Source: JBMOLK01 sp049325575 (lineage in GTDB: Bacteria; Bacillota; Clostridia; Acetivibrionales; Acetivibrionaceae). Taken from it: DNA of 14,063 nucleotides. The notes beneath the pieces were generated by a model that was given only the letters and a program-made list of their open reading frames with translations, was not told where the DNA came from and did no database searches. A program made the position numbers and the translations under genes. This document shows, one piece after another, positions 1 through 8,270 of this stretch. How positions within the stretch are numbered: the first letter of the stretch is position 1; each line of letters starts with the position of its first letter. The DNA lies in the NCBI GenBank assembly GCA_049325575.1, contig JBMOLK010000131.1:1-14063 (forward strand), in the 5' to 3' direction.

Positions 1-548
1 ATGGATACAACTGCTGCAAGTTTATATGATAGAGATACAGGTGCTAATAAAATGGTATAGCCTATAAATGCCCAATTCAGCCACGCCAGGTACTTAATTT
101 TAATAGGAAGAATAAGGAACAAATGCAGTTCATAGTTAGGATAAATATAGGCAAAGGCAAGGAACAACGACAAATTCAAGTACATGGAAGTGGCAGCACT
201 GTTTGCAATAAACGCAGCAGCCGTTGTACCTATCATTCCCACCAGATAATAAATATTAAACCTAAAGCTTCCCCATTCATGTTCAAGGCCGGTCCCAATC
301 ATATAATAAAAATATAGTATGAACAGTATAAAGATAGGCGAGCCCCCAGGCGGAATGAAGATATAGGAAACCAGCCTCCAAACCTCTCCCTTTAACACCA
401 GGGAAGGTTCGAGAACAAGAAATTTTACAAACTCCGGCCTGATCCATGATAGAAGATATACAAACAAATTAAGTCCTACGATATGTAACATTAAACCCTT
501 TACTGCATATCTCCCGAATTTTCTCTCCAGTTTATCAAGCAAATTCAT
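1..548 (-). CDS. Rhomboid-like integral membrane protein, probably non-catalytic (3' end outside window)
   Basis: The ATG is at 548, with GGGAG nine bases upstream; 182 codons are open to the left edge, where the gene is cut. The protein is hydrophobic with several membrane segments (about residues 20-36, 70-85, 98-116, 122-150). Rhomboid-family hallmarks are visible: GEVWRLVSYIF (54-64, the WR motif of loop L1) and GTGLEHEWGSFRFNIYYLVG (85-104, the end of TM2 and start of TM3). The TM2 HxxxN motif of active rhomboids is replaced by PIFILFILYFYYM, and the TM4 region (about 118-137) shows no GxSG serine motif. By comparison with the family it is probably an inactive rhomboid relative, perhaps a membrane-protein binder or chaperone. 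The TM6 histidine region lies outside the window. It is transcribed divergently from the TetR gene. The family call is fairly sure; loss of activity is inferred. Confidence 0.75.
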   Translation of the reverse strand, partial: MNLLDKLERKFGRYAVKGLMLHIVGLNLFVYLLSWIRPEFVKFLVLEPSLVLKGEVWRLVSYIFIPPGGSPIFILFILYFYYMIGTGLEHEWGSFRFNIYYLVGMIGTTAAAFIANSAATSMYLNLSLFLAFAYIYPNYELHLFLILPIKIKYLAWLNWAFIGYTILLAPVSLSYKLAAVVS

Positions 549-681
549 AAATAAAATCTCCCAAATATATAAATTCTTTACCCCAATGATTTTACCAAAT
601 AAATTAAACAAAACAAAGGGTTTTAGGAAATTATATTTATTCTTTGGATCTTAAAACTGACTTTCTGATACCAATTATACA

Positions 682-710
682 TTGAAACCCAATATGTCTC
701 ATGCTAATAT
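682..710 (+). promoter_or_regulatory. Sigma-A-type promoter of the TetR gene
   Basis: The -35 box is TTGAAA (682-687), followed by a 17-base spacer and the -10 box TAATAT (705-710). A TG at 702-703 sits one base before the -10, as in extended -10 promoters. The predicted start of transcription is near 717, which places it inside the dyad at 717-735. Box quality and spacing are good; no experimental start is known. Confidence 0.65.
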
Positions 711-716
711 AAAAAT

Positions 717-735
717 ATGATTGACAGTCAGTCAT
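717..735. promoter_or_regulatory. Probable TetR-family operator (autoregulation)
   Basis: This 19-base dyad, ATGATTGACAGTCAGTCAT, has nine-base arms around a central A at 726 and only one mismatch between arms. It begins at the predicted transcription start of the tetR-like gene and ends before its ribosome binding site. TetR-family repressors commonly bind TGACNGTCA-type dyads at their own promoters, so autorepression is the natural reading. Binding is inferred from position and symmetry only. Confidence 0.6.
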
Positions 736-758
736 AATTATCAGAAAGGAGGGTGCAT

Positions 759-1352
759 ATGTCTTCTAAGGACAAAACTAAAAAGTCGGAAGAGACAAAA
801 AGCAGGATACTAAAAGCAGCGGAACAGCTGTTCATTGAAAATGGATTTGACAAAACCCCTGTCAGTCAAATTGTTAAAAAGGCCGGGGTTGCACAGGGAA
901 CCTTTTATCTGTATTTCCCTACAAAAGATGATGTTCTTCTTGACATTATCAGAGATCATTTACGTGATATGCTTTTATGTATAACTCAATACATCAACCC
1001 TCTAATCCCCTCACTTGATGATATTGACAATGTTATTAAAGCTTTTGTTCAATTTATGAACAAGCATAAGGATATTATGAAACTGCTTCACAAAAGCTCG
1101 ATAGCAAATATTATAAGTGAAGGTAAGTCCCTTGCAGAATTTGAGGGAAGCTTATTAAGCCCCATTAAGGAATGGGTTGAAAACGGCATAAGAAAGGGAA
1201 TAATAAGAAAGCAAAGTCCTCAATTATCTACTTACTTTATTTATTTACTTTCCCATACCGTGCTTGAAAAAGCATTCCTTTTTGAATATCCAGCACCTCT
1301 TGAAACTATTGCTCCGGAGCTTGCTAATTTTATAAAAGGTGCCTTGACATAG
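759..1352 (+). CDS. TetR/AcrR-family transcriptional repressor
   Basis: A DNA-binding regulator of about 197 residues, the usual TetR length. The N-terminal helix-turn-helix spans about residues 13-61: ILKAAEQLFIENGFDKT leads into VSQIVKKAGVAQGTFYLYF and the KDDVL segment, the classic TetR signature. The rest (about 62-197) is a divergent helical ligand-binding and dimerisation domain. The start chosen is the ATG at 759, six bases after AAAGGAGGG (744-752). A GTG at 753 in the same frame would overlap this ribosome binding site and is rejected. The gene lies directly upstream of an RND/MMPL transporter on the same strand, the common regulator-efflux pairing. Dyads at both promoters suggest that it represses itself and the transporter and is released by a hydrophobic ligand. 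The ligand cannot be read from the sequence. Confidence 0.92.
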   Translation: MSSKDKTKKSEETKSRILKAAEQLFIENGFDKTPVSQIVKKAGVAQGTFYLYFPTKDDVLLDIIRDHLRDMLLCITQYINPLIPSLDDIDNVIKAFVQFMNKHKDIMKLLHKSSIANIISEGKSLAEFEGSLLSPIKEWVENGIRKGIIRKQSPQLSTYFIYLLSHTVLEKAFLFEYPAPLETIAPELANFIKGALT

Positions 1353-1357
1353 ACTGT

Positions 1358-1366
1358 TGATATACT
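1358..1366 (+). promoter_or_regulatory. Possible extended -10 promoter of the RND gene
   Basis: TGATATACT gives a TG at 1358-1359, one base, and a strong -10 box TATACT (1361-1366), just after the tetR stop codon. There is no good -35 box at the proper distance. A separate TTGACA (1344-1349) would pair only with a weak TACTTT at 18 bases. Either reading puts the transcription start at about 1373-1380, within the palindrome at 1373-1386, and leaves a leader of about 140 bases before the RND start. Confidence 0.4.
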
Positions 1367-1372
1367 GTACTT

Positions 1373-1386
1373 TTTGACCGGTCAAA
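1373..1386. promoter_or_regulatory. Perfect palindrome, probable repressor operator for the RND gene
   Basis: TTTGACCGGTCAAA is a perfect 14-base palindrome in the tetR-RND gap, at the predicted transcription start of the RND gene. Its TTGAC half-site also occurs in the dyad before the TetR gene, though the centre is CG instead of a single base. This fits one repressor acting at both sites, but the different spacing means a second regulator is possible. Confidence 0.5.
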
Positions 1387-1514
1387 CCTCAAATACCTAT
1401 GATTACAATGCAAAAACACAATATATTTGCCTTTAGTGGATATGTAACCTCATTACACTTACATCCCTTTATTGCTATGCCATAAAAGTTCAGATTTCAA
1501 GGAGGTAACTCATT

Positions 1515-4193
1515 ATGAAGAATTTAATAGAAAAATTCTCTGCAGTTTCTTGTAAGTATAACAAACTGATTCTTCTTTTTGCAATTTTATTGTTAGTAAT
1601 ATCAGGGTTGATATCATCCGGTCTTACTATGGATTCCAGTATGGAGAACCTCTTACCGGATGACAGCAAGATTATTGCTTCGTCAAAGAGCTTTGAAAGT
1701 GAATTCGGTTCCCAGGACAGTGTGCTGGTTGCAGTAGAAGGGACTGCAGCTACAGCGGAAGAATACATGGAAAAGTTAGCTTTGATGATAAAAAATGACG
1801 ATATTGCAGTAAATATTTTTTATAAAGCAGACTCAAAGTCCTTAAAAAAATATGCACCTTTATATATACCAAAGGATGCTTATTTACGTCTATCTATGGA
1901 ACTGGATAACCCGGAAAGTTATTTGTCCCGTTTTTTGAATGCTCCTGACTTATCAAGCATGACAAACCTTTTCCTATCAAGGCTTGATGGCTTTCCAGCA
2001 GAAGACCGGGAAGAACAGATCAATAATTATGCAAAGATCCTTGTTCCGGCCGACAGTAAAGTTCTCACCCCTGATAAGTACAGGGAATTTTACGGCAGTC
2101 TGATCTTCGGTTATTTTGATAAAAGCAGTCTTGTCACTGACTCAAACTACCTGGTATCTGACTCGGGTCATATATATCTTATGATAATAAAGCCCAGGGT
2201 TGAGATGGATAACTTTGTAGAAAGCCGCGAGAGATTCTTTAGTACACTTAAAAAAGATATGGACTCGCTGCTTGATTTAAAGGAATTTTCAGGTATAGAA
2301 GCCGGATTTACCGGAGGAACATTTGTGCAGGACTATGAAGCTGACATGGTAGCATTTCAAAATTTCTATTCTACTGCATTGTTTACCTTTATACTGATAC
2401 TTGGACTTATTATCATATCTTTCAGGCGCTTTCTAATTCCTCTGGCATCCGGACTTCCCCTGCTTTTAGGAACTCTCCTTGCTGCTGCTTTAATTGCCCT
2501 GACATATAAAAGCATTAATCTTTTTTCAATAAGCTTTGCAGCTCTACTTTTAGGCCTGGGCATAGATTTTGCCATACACATGACAGCACGTTACCAGGAA
2601 GAACGCTCTAAAGGATTGAATCTGGCAAGTGCTTTAGCAAATATGCTTAAAAGTACAGGTATGGGAATGTTTATCGGAGCGCTGACTACGGCTGTAGCAT
2701 TTCTTGCTTTCTCTCTTGCAGAATTTAAAGCTTTTACTCAGATGGGCGTTATAATAGGTGCGGGCATTATCTTATCCCTTCTTACAATGTTTTTTGTAAT
2801 GCCATCTGTTATTGCATTTTTTGATGGTGGGAAAAAAATAAAGAAACATAAGGATGTAAAGTTTTCTTTCCTTGTTCCCGTGGGAAGACTGGCAGGATCT
2901 CATCCATGGGCCGTTATTGGCATATGCATGATCCTTCTGGCAATATTATTTGTGCCTGTGTCGGGTACAAAAATTGTCACGGATATGTCGGCAATCTATC
3001 CTGACAATATGACTTCCACAAAGTGGCTTAAAATTGTAGAAGAGGAATTTGACTATAACCCTGACACATTATCATTGATGGCAGATAATATTGATGAACT
3101 TAAAAGCTGGACTGAACTTTTCAAGAAAACTGGCTCTATAAAAAGATCAGAATCTATATTGGATTTTATGCCGCAAGATCAGGACTTTAAGTTGGAAACA
3201 ATTCATAAGCTTTTGTCAAAACAGAAATCCGTACCTCCGCAAAGTGGGGATAGCCTTGGCAGCAGCAACAATACTGTAACAGAGGAATACTACAAACAAG
3301 CTGTAAGCAGCTTGAAATCCAGTATAGCTAAAGTAATGGATAAAGCTGCCGTATTAGATGTACCTGAAGATTCATATGGCATTACTGCTTTAAAAGGGTT
3401 TGCTAAAAAGCTAAACAGCAGTGATGCATATAAGTATCTAGAAGCACTGCAAAAAAATATGGGACAGCAGCAAGAGTTAGTAACAAGTACTGGCTTTGAA
3501 AATCTGCAGCCTGTCACCATAAACCACCTCCCTAAAGAACTAACTGCCAATTATATAGGAAAAACCGGGAAATTCCTTGTAGAAGTGCTGCCAAATGGTG
3601 ATATATGGGATGATAAAACCCTTAAAACTTTTAAAAATGATATCTATGATATAACAGAGACTCTACCGGTAGGAATGCCGGTAATAATGAATGAAATAGT
3701 TGGTATGGTAAAAAAAGACATAGTTAAAATAAGCGCTATTGCGTTTATAATTATATTCTTACTGCTGCTTATTACTTTCAGGTCAATAAAGGTTACGTTT
3801 ATTACTTTGCTGCCGGTAATACTGACACTATATTTCATGCTTGGATTTGCCCGGCTTTTAAGAATTGAAATCAACATAATAAGCCTCATGGCCTTCCCTC
3901 TTATAATAGGCATAGGTATAGACAGCGGAGTACATATAATACATCGTCTAAAAGAAGATAAGAATCCTGATATAACTAACTCATTAGTCAACACAGGTAA
4001 AGCAGTAATAATGACTACATTGACAACCTTAATAGGCTTCGGAAGCTTTATGTTTGCAAACCACCCTGGCCTTTCCAGCATGGGAAAAACCGTGGTTCTT
4101 GGAATGTCGATATGCCTTTTACTATCATTAACACTACTACCGTCACTACATGTGCTGCTCATAAGAAAACCCGAAAGCAAAGCCAGGGTATAA
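1515..4193 (+). CDS. RND-superfamily MMPL-type membrane transporter
   Basis: An 892-residue polytopic protein starting at the ATG at 1515, nine bases after AAGGAGG. It shows the two-fold RND repeat. First half: TM1 (about 17-38), a large outside domain (39-283), TM2-TM6 (284-435). Second half: TM7 (463-483), an outside domain (484-733), TM8-TM12 (734-883). The conserved TM4 and TM10 acidic motifs are present, GLGIDF (D351) and GIGIDSG (D803), each followed by a charged stretch (ARYQEE, HRLKED). In this family such aspartates relay protons, so it is probably a proton-driven exporter. Members move lipids, hopanoids, drugs or other hydrophobic compounds; the cargo here is unknown. A single chain of this type needs no outer-membrane partner. 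The upstream TetR gene and the dyad at 1373-1386 suggest induction by a hydrophobic compound. It ends in TAA at 4191-4193 and faces the glycosyltransferase array convergently. Confidence 0.9.
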   Translation: MKNLIEKFSAVSCKYNKLILLFAILLLVISGLISSGLTMDSSMENLLPDDSKIIASSKSFESEFGSQDSVLVAVEGTAATAEEYMEKLALMIKNDDIAVNIFYKADSKSLKKYAPLYIPKDAYLRLSMELDNPESYLSRFLNAPDLSSMTNLFLSRLDGFPAEDREEQINNYAKILVPADSKVLTPDKYREFYGSLIFGYFDKSSLVTDSNYLVSDSGHIYLMIIKPRVEMDNFVESRERFFSTLKKDMDSLLDLKEFSGIEAGFTGGTFVQDYEADMVAFQNFYSTALFTFILILGLIIISFRRFLIPLASGLPLLLGTLLAAALIALTYKSINLFSISFAALLLGLGIDFAIHMTARYQEERSKGLNLASALANMLKSTGMGMFIGALTTAVAFLAFSLAEFKAFTQMGVIIGAGIILSLLTMFFVMPSVIAFFDGGKKIKKHKDVKFSFLVPVGRLAGSHPWAVIGICMILLAILFVPVSGTKIVTDMSAIYPDNMTSTKWLKIVEEEFDYNPDTLSLMADNIDELKSWTELFKKTGSIKRSESILDFMPQDQDFKLETIHKLLSKQKSVPPQSGDSLGSSNNTVTEEYYKQAVSSLKSSIAKVMDKAAVLDVPEDSYGITALKGFAKKLNSSDAYKYLEALQKNMGQQQELVTSTGFENLQPVTINHLPKELTANYIGKTGKFLVEVLPNGDIWDDKTLKTFKNDIYDITETLPVGMPVIMNEIVGMVKKDIVKISAIAFIIIFLLLLITFRSIKVTFITLLPVILTLYFMLGFARLLRIEINIISLMAFPLIIGIGIDSGVHIIHRLKEDKNPDITNSLVNTGKAVIMTTLTTLIGFGSFMFANHPGLSSMGKTVVLGMSICLLLSLTLLPSLHVLLIRKPESKARV

Positions 4194-4358
4194 TGAAAAT
4201 CAGGATAAAGCATAGAGCCTGTTAATACGCCACAAATTACAGGATTTACAAGAAACCAGGGAGTATTTTCAGGCTCTGGACTTTACTTTCATAATGTTCT
4301 TTCCCTAACCTTAAGCCATAAGAAAACTATGCTTTCTGTAGAATACCTTTGAGACTTC
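4194..4358. other. Convergent intergenic region with nested inverted repeats, no clear terminator
   Basis: The gap separates the 3' ends of the RND gene and the permease-glycosyltransferase array. It holds two nested inverted repeats. AAAGCATAG (4207-4215) pairs with CTATGCTTT (4327-4335), and AGAGCCTG (4214-4221) pairs with CAGGCTCT (4270-4277). The loops are long (111 and 48 bases), and neither strand shows a GC-rich hairpin followed by a T-run. The repeats may aid termination in both directions, but no ordinary intrinsic terminator is visible. Confidence 0.4.
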
Positions 4359-7300
4359 CTATCTCCGGTCCGGGTAAGAAATACTTATAAGGGTTTCCGT
4401 CTCATAGTAATCCAATGGAAACTTGTTTATTTCAAACCTGGGTTTTTCCAGAATGAAGTTTCCTGAAATACCTGTACCCTCTTTAGGATTTTTGTACTTA
4501 TCAACATCAATCTTACCATTGTTATTCTCATCATGGAAAACAACAACACAATATTCACCCATAGGCAGACCTTCAAGAATAATTTCTGCATCTCCGTTTA
4601 CCAGTTCCACACTTTCTGTCATAAATACATTCTCCTCTATAAGTTCTGTGTATCCTTCATTCACAATAGGAACATCCTTGTTGAAAACCTTGGCAACTAA
4701 AGGCCCTGGTCTGTTCTGCAAGCCCCCCAGCTTGATTGTTATTTTCCCGTTTGAACATAATTCTCTGGATTCTTCATCCCCATGGTACACCCTTCTTACA
4801 AGAAACCTGAACCAGGGTGAAGCATCAGTCTGAAACACCTTGCTTTTATCCTTGTAGCTTAGGAGACCAGAGTTAAAGCAGGAATAAATTCCTTGCCATC
4901 CGGTACCGCCTTGTCGCCCTACCAGCCACATATTTTCACGCCCCTTAATAAAGGATGAAATATCCGACCCTGTTATACCGGCAGGCTCAAATGCCCTGTA
5001 TCCGCTGTACCCCTTAAAATCCTTATCCATATAGAAAAAATGCCTATGGTTAGGAAAATAGAGAGAGAACAAGCCAAAGGTATGCTCATCCGCATGTATG
5101 AAAATATCGTCGGACTTTATATTCTCCTCCATATACCTGCATATTTCCTTCATGGGTCCGTTATACCTTTCTTTATTCATATCCATGTAAGGCACAAGTG
5201 AAAATACAAGCAAAAGTACTACTGCAAATATTGAAAAATCCTTGTATTTAAGCTTTGATATCCCATAAGCAAACGCCAGTAGAAATAGTCCCACAACAGG
5301 GAAGATATACCTTTCTATAAATATCGGTCTTACCAGATAAGATATCACTACGGCAGTTATAAGGGTCAAGAGGTAAACAGTGATTCCATAGGCTGCCAGG
5401 AGACCTTTCTTCTCGCGCTTTCTTATTGCATACATCAGCCCTGTAACAATAAAAATCAAAGCACCAATTAGTGAGGGAACTACAAAAGGATACCTGGATT
5501 GAAATTTAGCAGTAAAGGGAAAAAGTAAGGTGCTCCAAATAACATAATTATTTACCGACAAAATCCAGAAGTTCTTAGATGTTTTAGAAATCTGTGAAGC
5601 CAGGGTTATTATCCATGGACCGTAGCAAGCTACTGCAGCACCGGCAGTAACAAGATAGGCATAAAGCCTCTTTTTATCAAATAGTTTAACCAGATAAATA
5701 AGCAAAATAATATTGGCAATAGTCACTGCCAAAAGAGCATAATAGTGTATATAGGCAGAAGCAACAGAAAACAAACCCAGCTTTATAAAATCGCTGATTC
5801 TTCCTTTATCTGCACATAAATAACCATATAATACAGTCCTGGTCACAAAGAATGCTGTCCAGGTATACATACGGGTCTCTTGTGCCATTGAAAGGCTCAT
5901 AGGTATAATAAGGACAATCAGGGCAAAAATCATACCTGTAAACTTGTCAAAAGCCCTTCTCACTGGCCCCATCCCAAGGGCTGCAAGTGCCAGCACACCA
6001 AATACCGACAGCAATCTTAGTGATGCTTCGGAATTTCCAAATACCCCGCTAAATACCTTGAGCATAATAAAATATAATGGAGGATGGCTGTCCCCACCGG
6101 TTATGCCAAGGATGTCGACAAAGGAGTGTTTTATTATTGCCGCAGAATAAGACTCATCATACCAGAAAGCTTCGCGGCCTATCCCTGATGTCAGATGTAT
6201 AAACCCTACAAAAAGTACCACTGGCCAGAATATTACCGATATATAGTCTATCCTGGGCAACCTCTTATATGTCAATTTTAAAACTCTAAATATACCTCCC
6301 GTTTTGCTTGCAATTCCTGTCTTCCTGTTTACAGCCGACACGCCCTCAAGAAAACTATTGGAAGTCCTGCCAATAAGACTATGAATCAAATTAAATACTT
6401 TGGCTGTCTTGCTGTCAGTCTTAAAAGAACTCTCATCAGAATTGGAATTGAAATCCCTTTTAAAGAATGCATACCATACCAGTATTAAGAGAATTACGCA
6501 AATCATCAGCATTAGTGCTCCGGCAGTTCCATAACCATGCATAGAAAATCCAAAGTAATTAAAGAATAAATAATCTGTTATAAATCTCCACTGTGCCTCT
6601 TCGTAGAACTCTGTTCCTAAGACCCTATATGAATAGTAGATATTGAGTATGGTTCCAAGGAAAACAAGAATTGCTATGATTGGCCTTAAAAGCGGCAGCG
6701 TAATGTACACAAACCTTTTAATGTGTCCTGCCCCATCTATTTCTGCAGCTTCGTAATATTCCCTGGATATATTCTGCAGTCCTGCAAGCAGGAATATGGC
6801 AAACAAGGGAAAGTAGTGCCACACAGTTATAAGTACAACAACCCAGAAAGCCTGTTCCCCCGAAAACCATTCTATCCTGTTTGGAACAAGCTTAAGCCAG
6901 TCTACCAGAATCTTATTTACATAACCATCATTTCTATCCAAAAAAGTCAGCCATGCAGTCTCTATAACAAAGCCGGGCATGATAAAAGGAAGCAGCAGGA
7001 GACATCTTGAAATTCTGTTGAACTTGAATTTTCTATTCAGTGCCAGCGCAATAATTAGAGCTGCTGCCAGTGTCAAAATATTTACTACTATTACAAAGCT
7101 TATTGTCTTGGTTATAGAAACATTAAGAGCATCCTTAAAATTTCCGTTGGAACCGCTTATTACATACATATAATTGTTAAAGCCAACAAAAGGAGCTCTT
7201 AATGTAGTATAAAAAACTCTTAATGTATTGGGCTTTACATTTAAAAATGACATGTATATTGCCTGTATCAAGGGTAAAATTTGCAGAAACAATATGAAAA

Positions 7301-7385
7301 TTACAGCCGGCAGCAGCAACAGATATGGACTGCTTTTTATATTATTCTTATTTAATATCTTTTTTATAATATCTATTACTTTCAA
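4359..7385 (-). CDS. Three-part fusion: MalF-type ABC permease, GT-C glycosyltransferase, DUF2141
   Basis: Residues 1-308 are a six-helix MalF/UgpA-type permease with the coupling motif EAAEIDGAG (212-220) followed by ITLPLLRP. A polar cytoplasmic linker (about 309-378) follows. Residues 380-735 form a GT39-like GT-C enzyme with WYDESYS (408-414) in the first outer loop, GDSHPPLYF (431-439), AQETRMYT (501-508), HYYA and ERYIFPV. Such enzymes move a sugar from a polyprenyl-phosphate carrier on the outer face. An outside domain (736-875) precedes a DUF2141-like domain (about 880-1008) marked by HDENNNGKID (951-960) and PKEGTGIS. The start is a TTG at 7385 after AAGGGGGG; it is supported by gap-free alignment of the N-terminus to the 860-residue paralog up to the PYLLLLPA motif and beyond. 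It is the last gene of the array. The domain calls are firm; substrate and acceptor are unknown. Confidence 0.85.
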   Translation of the reverse strand: MKVIDIIKKILNKNNIKSSPYLLLLPAVIFILFLQILPLIQAIYMSFLNVKPNTLRVFYTTLRAPFVGFNNYMYVISGSNGNFKDALNVSITKTISFVIVVNILTLAAALIIALALNRKFKFNRISRCLLLLPFIMPGFVIETAWLTFLDRNDGYVNKILVDWLKLVPNRIEWFSGEQAFWVVVLITVWHYFPLFAIFLLAGLQNISREYYEAAEIDGAGHIKRFVYITLPLLRPIIAILVFLGTILNIYYSYRVLGTEFYEEAQWRFITDYLFFNYFGFSMHGYGTAGALMLMICVILLILVWYAFFKRDFNSNSDESSFKTDSKTAKVFNLIHSLIGRTSNSFLEGVSAVNRKTGIASKTGGIFRVLKLTYKRLPRIDYISVIFWPVVLFVGFIHLTSGIGREAFWYDESYSAAIIKHSFVDILGITGGDSHPPLYFIMLKVFSGVFGNSEASLRLLSVFGVLALAALGMGPVRRAFDKFTGMIFALIVLIIPMSLSMAQETRMYTWTAFFVTRTVLYGYLCADKGRISDFIKLGLFSVASAYIHYYALLAVTIANIILLIYLVKLFDKKRLYAYLVTAGAAVACYGPWIITLASQISKTSKNFWILSVNNYVIWSTLLFPFTAKFQSRYPFVVPSLIGALIFIVTGLMYAIRKREKKGLLAAYGITVYLLTLITAVVISYLVRPIFIERYIFPVVGLFLLAFAYGISKLKYKDFSIFAVVLLLVFSLVPYMDMNKERYNGPMKEICRYMEENIKSDDIFIHADEHTFGLFSLYFPNHRHFFYMDKDFKGYSGYRAFEPAGITGSDISSFIKGRENMWLVGRQGGTGWQGIYSCFNSGLLSYKDKSKVFQTDASPWFRFLVRRVYHGDEESRELCSNGKITIKLGGLQNRPGPLVAKVFNKDVPIVNEGYTELIEENVFMTESVELVNGDAEIILEGLPMGEYCVVVFHDENNNGKIDVDKYKNPKEGTGISGNFILEKPRFEINKFPLDYYETETLISISYPDRR

Positions 7386-7415
7386 TTCCCTTCCCCCCTT
7401 ATAAAGATTATCGTA

Positions 7416-8270
7416 TTATTCTTTTAGTGCTCCTCCTGTAAGACCCTTCATAAAATTCTTCTGAAATATAAAGTAAATAATAAAAATAGGTATGGTTGAG
7501 ATAGGTCCCGAAATGTACCGGAAAAAGTCATAGCTAGGCCACAATGCAACTGTCCTGAGCCTATCTTCCGTCATTAGAACATCAACCAGAAGTCTCTCAT
7601 CCCATATCAGCATTAGAAGAAGCATGGCTGTAACAACGATTCCCGGCCTTATCAAAGGAAGCAGAATCCTGAAAATTACTCCTGAAGTTGAACAACCATC
7701 TACCCTTGCTGCTTCCTCAATCTGCGGCGGAATAGATACTATAAAGCCCCGAAGCATCCATATGCTAAAAGGCAGATACATAACTGCATACATGACTGCT
7801 ATGACGATATAGCCGTTATAGGAGTTGTATATCTGAATCTTGGTAAGCTCTTGAAATGCTTTTACCATAACTGCAAAAGAAAGAAAATATGAAATAGTCG
7901 GAATAAGCAGTGGAAATACAATAAAAATTCCAAACAGGTTAAGACCCTTAAACTTGTGCCTTGATAGGGCGTATGCTGCAGGAAGAGCAATCAATAGGCT
8001 GATAATTATGCTTAAGGCACAAATTATCAAACTATTCTTTACATAGTATGTAAACCCTGCATAATATATGAAGTTCAAAAAACCAATTATTATTCCAAAG
8101 CCCCCATTATTCCTTCCTATTAAAAACCCTTCAATAATATTCCTGAATGTGCTGTTAAATAAGGTCAATACCGGTATAACTGCAATTGCTACGTATAGGA
8201 CAACTATCCGGTCAGCAACTTTGTCCCAAAAGTCCTTTCTTTTACTCTCCTTTACTCTCATCTCATACAA
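7416..8270 (-). CDS. MalG-type ABC sugar permease, copy 1
   Basis: An inner-membrane subunit of about 284 residues, normal for the MalG/UgpE class of carbohydrate importers. It has an N-terminal helix (about 22-44) followed by the permease core, with PAAYALSRHKFKGLN before TM3. The coupling motif EEAARVDGC is followed by RILLPLIRPGI, where the ATPase would dock. It ends in the typical QKNFMKGLTGGALKE. The start chosen is the TTG at 8270, eight bases after AAAGGAG (8279-8285). The upstream GTG at 8279 overlaps that ribosome binding site and is rejected. The next gene, the 1008-residue fusion, begins 30 bases on, so this MalG probably pairs with its MalF part. Where many MalG proteins have WNEF, this one has WDERLLVDVLMT, shared with copy 2. 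The substrate is unknown. Confidence 0.9.
   Translation of the reverse strand: MYEMRVKESKRKDFWDKVADRIVVLYVAIAVIPVLTLFNSTFRNIIEGFLIGRNNGGFGIIIGFLNFIYYAGFTYYVKNSLIICALSIIISLLIALPAAYALSRHKFKGLNLFGIFIVFPLLIPTISYFLSFAVMVKAFQELTKIQIYNSYNGYIVIAVMYAVMYLPFSIWMLRGFIVSIPPQIEEAARVDGCSTSGVIFRILLPLIRPGIVVTAMLLLMLIWDERLLVDVLMTEDRLRTVALWPSYDFFRYISGPISTIPIFIIYFIFQKNFMKGLTGGALKE

Noticed and set aside
753..758. GTG start for the TetR gene at 753
   Set aside because: It overlaps the GGAGGG ribosome binding site; the ATG at 759 has proper six-base spacing.
3644..4213. Minus-strand open frame of 189 codons inside the RND gene
   Set aside because: It is the complement of a strongly supported RND membrane segment and has no recognisable domain or good ribosome binding site; it is a shadow frame.
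4423..4833. Plus-strand open frame of 136 codons opposite the DUF2141 part
   Set aside because: It is antisense to conserved domain sequence and has no family resemblance.
7386..7415. Frameshift or sequencing error creating the permease-GT fusions
   Set aside because: Two diverged copies have the same open fusion at aligned positions, and no stop or shift is seen in either linker.
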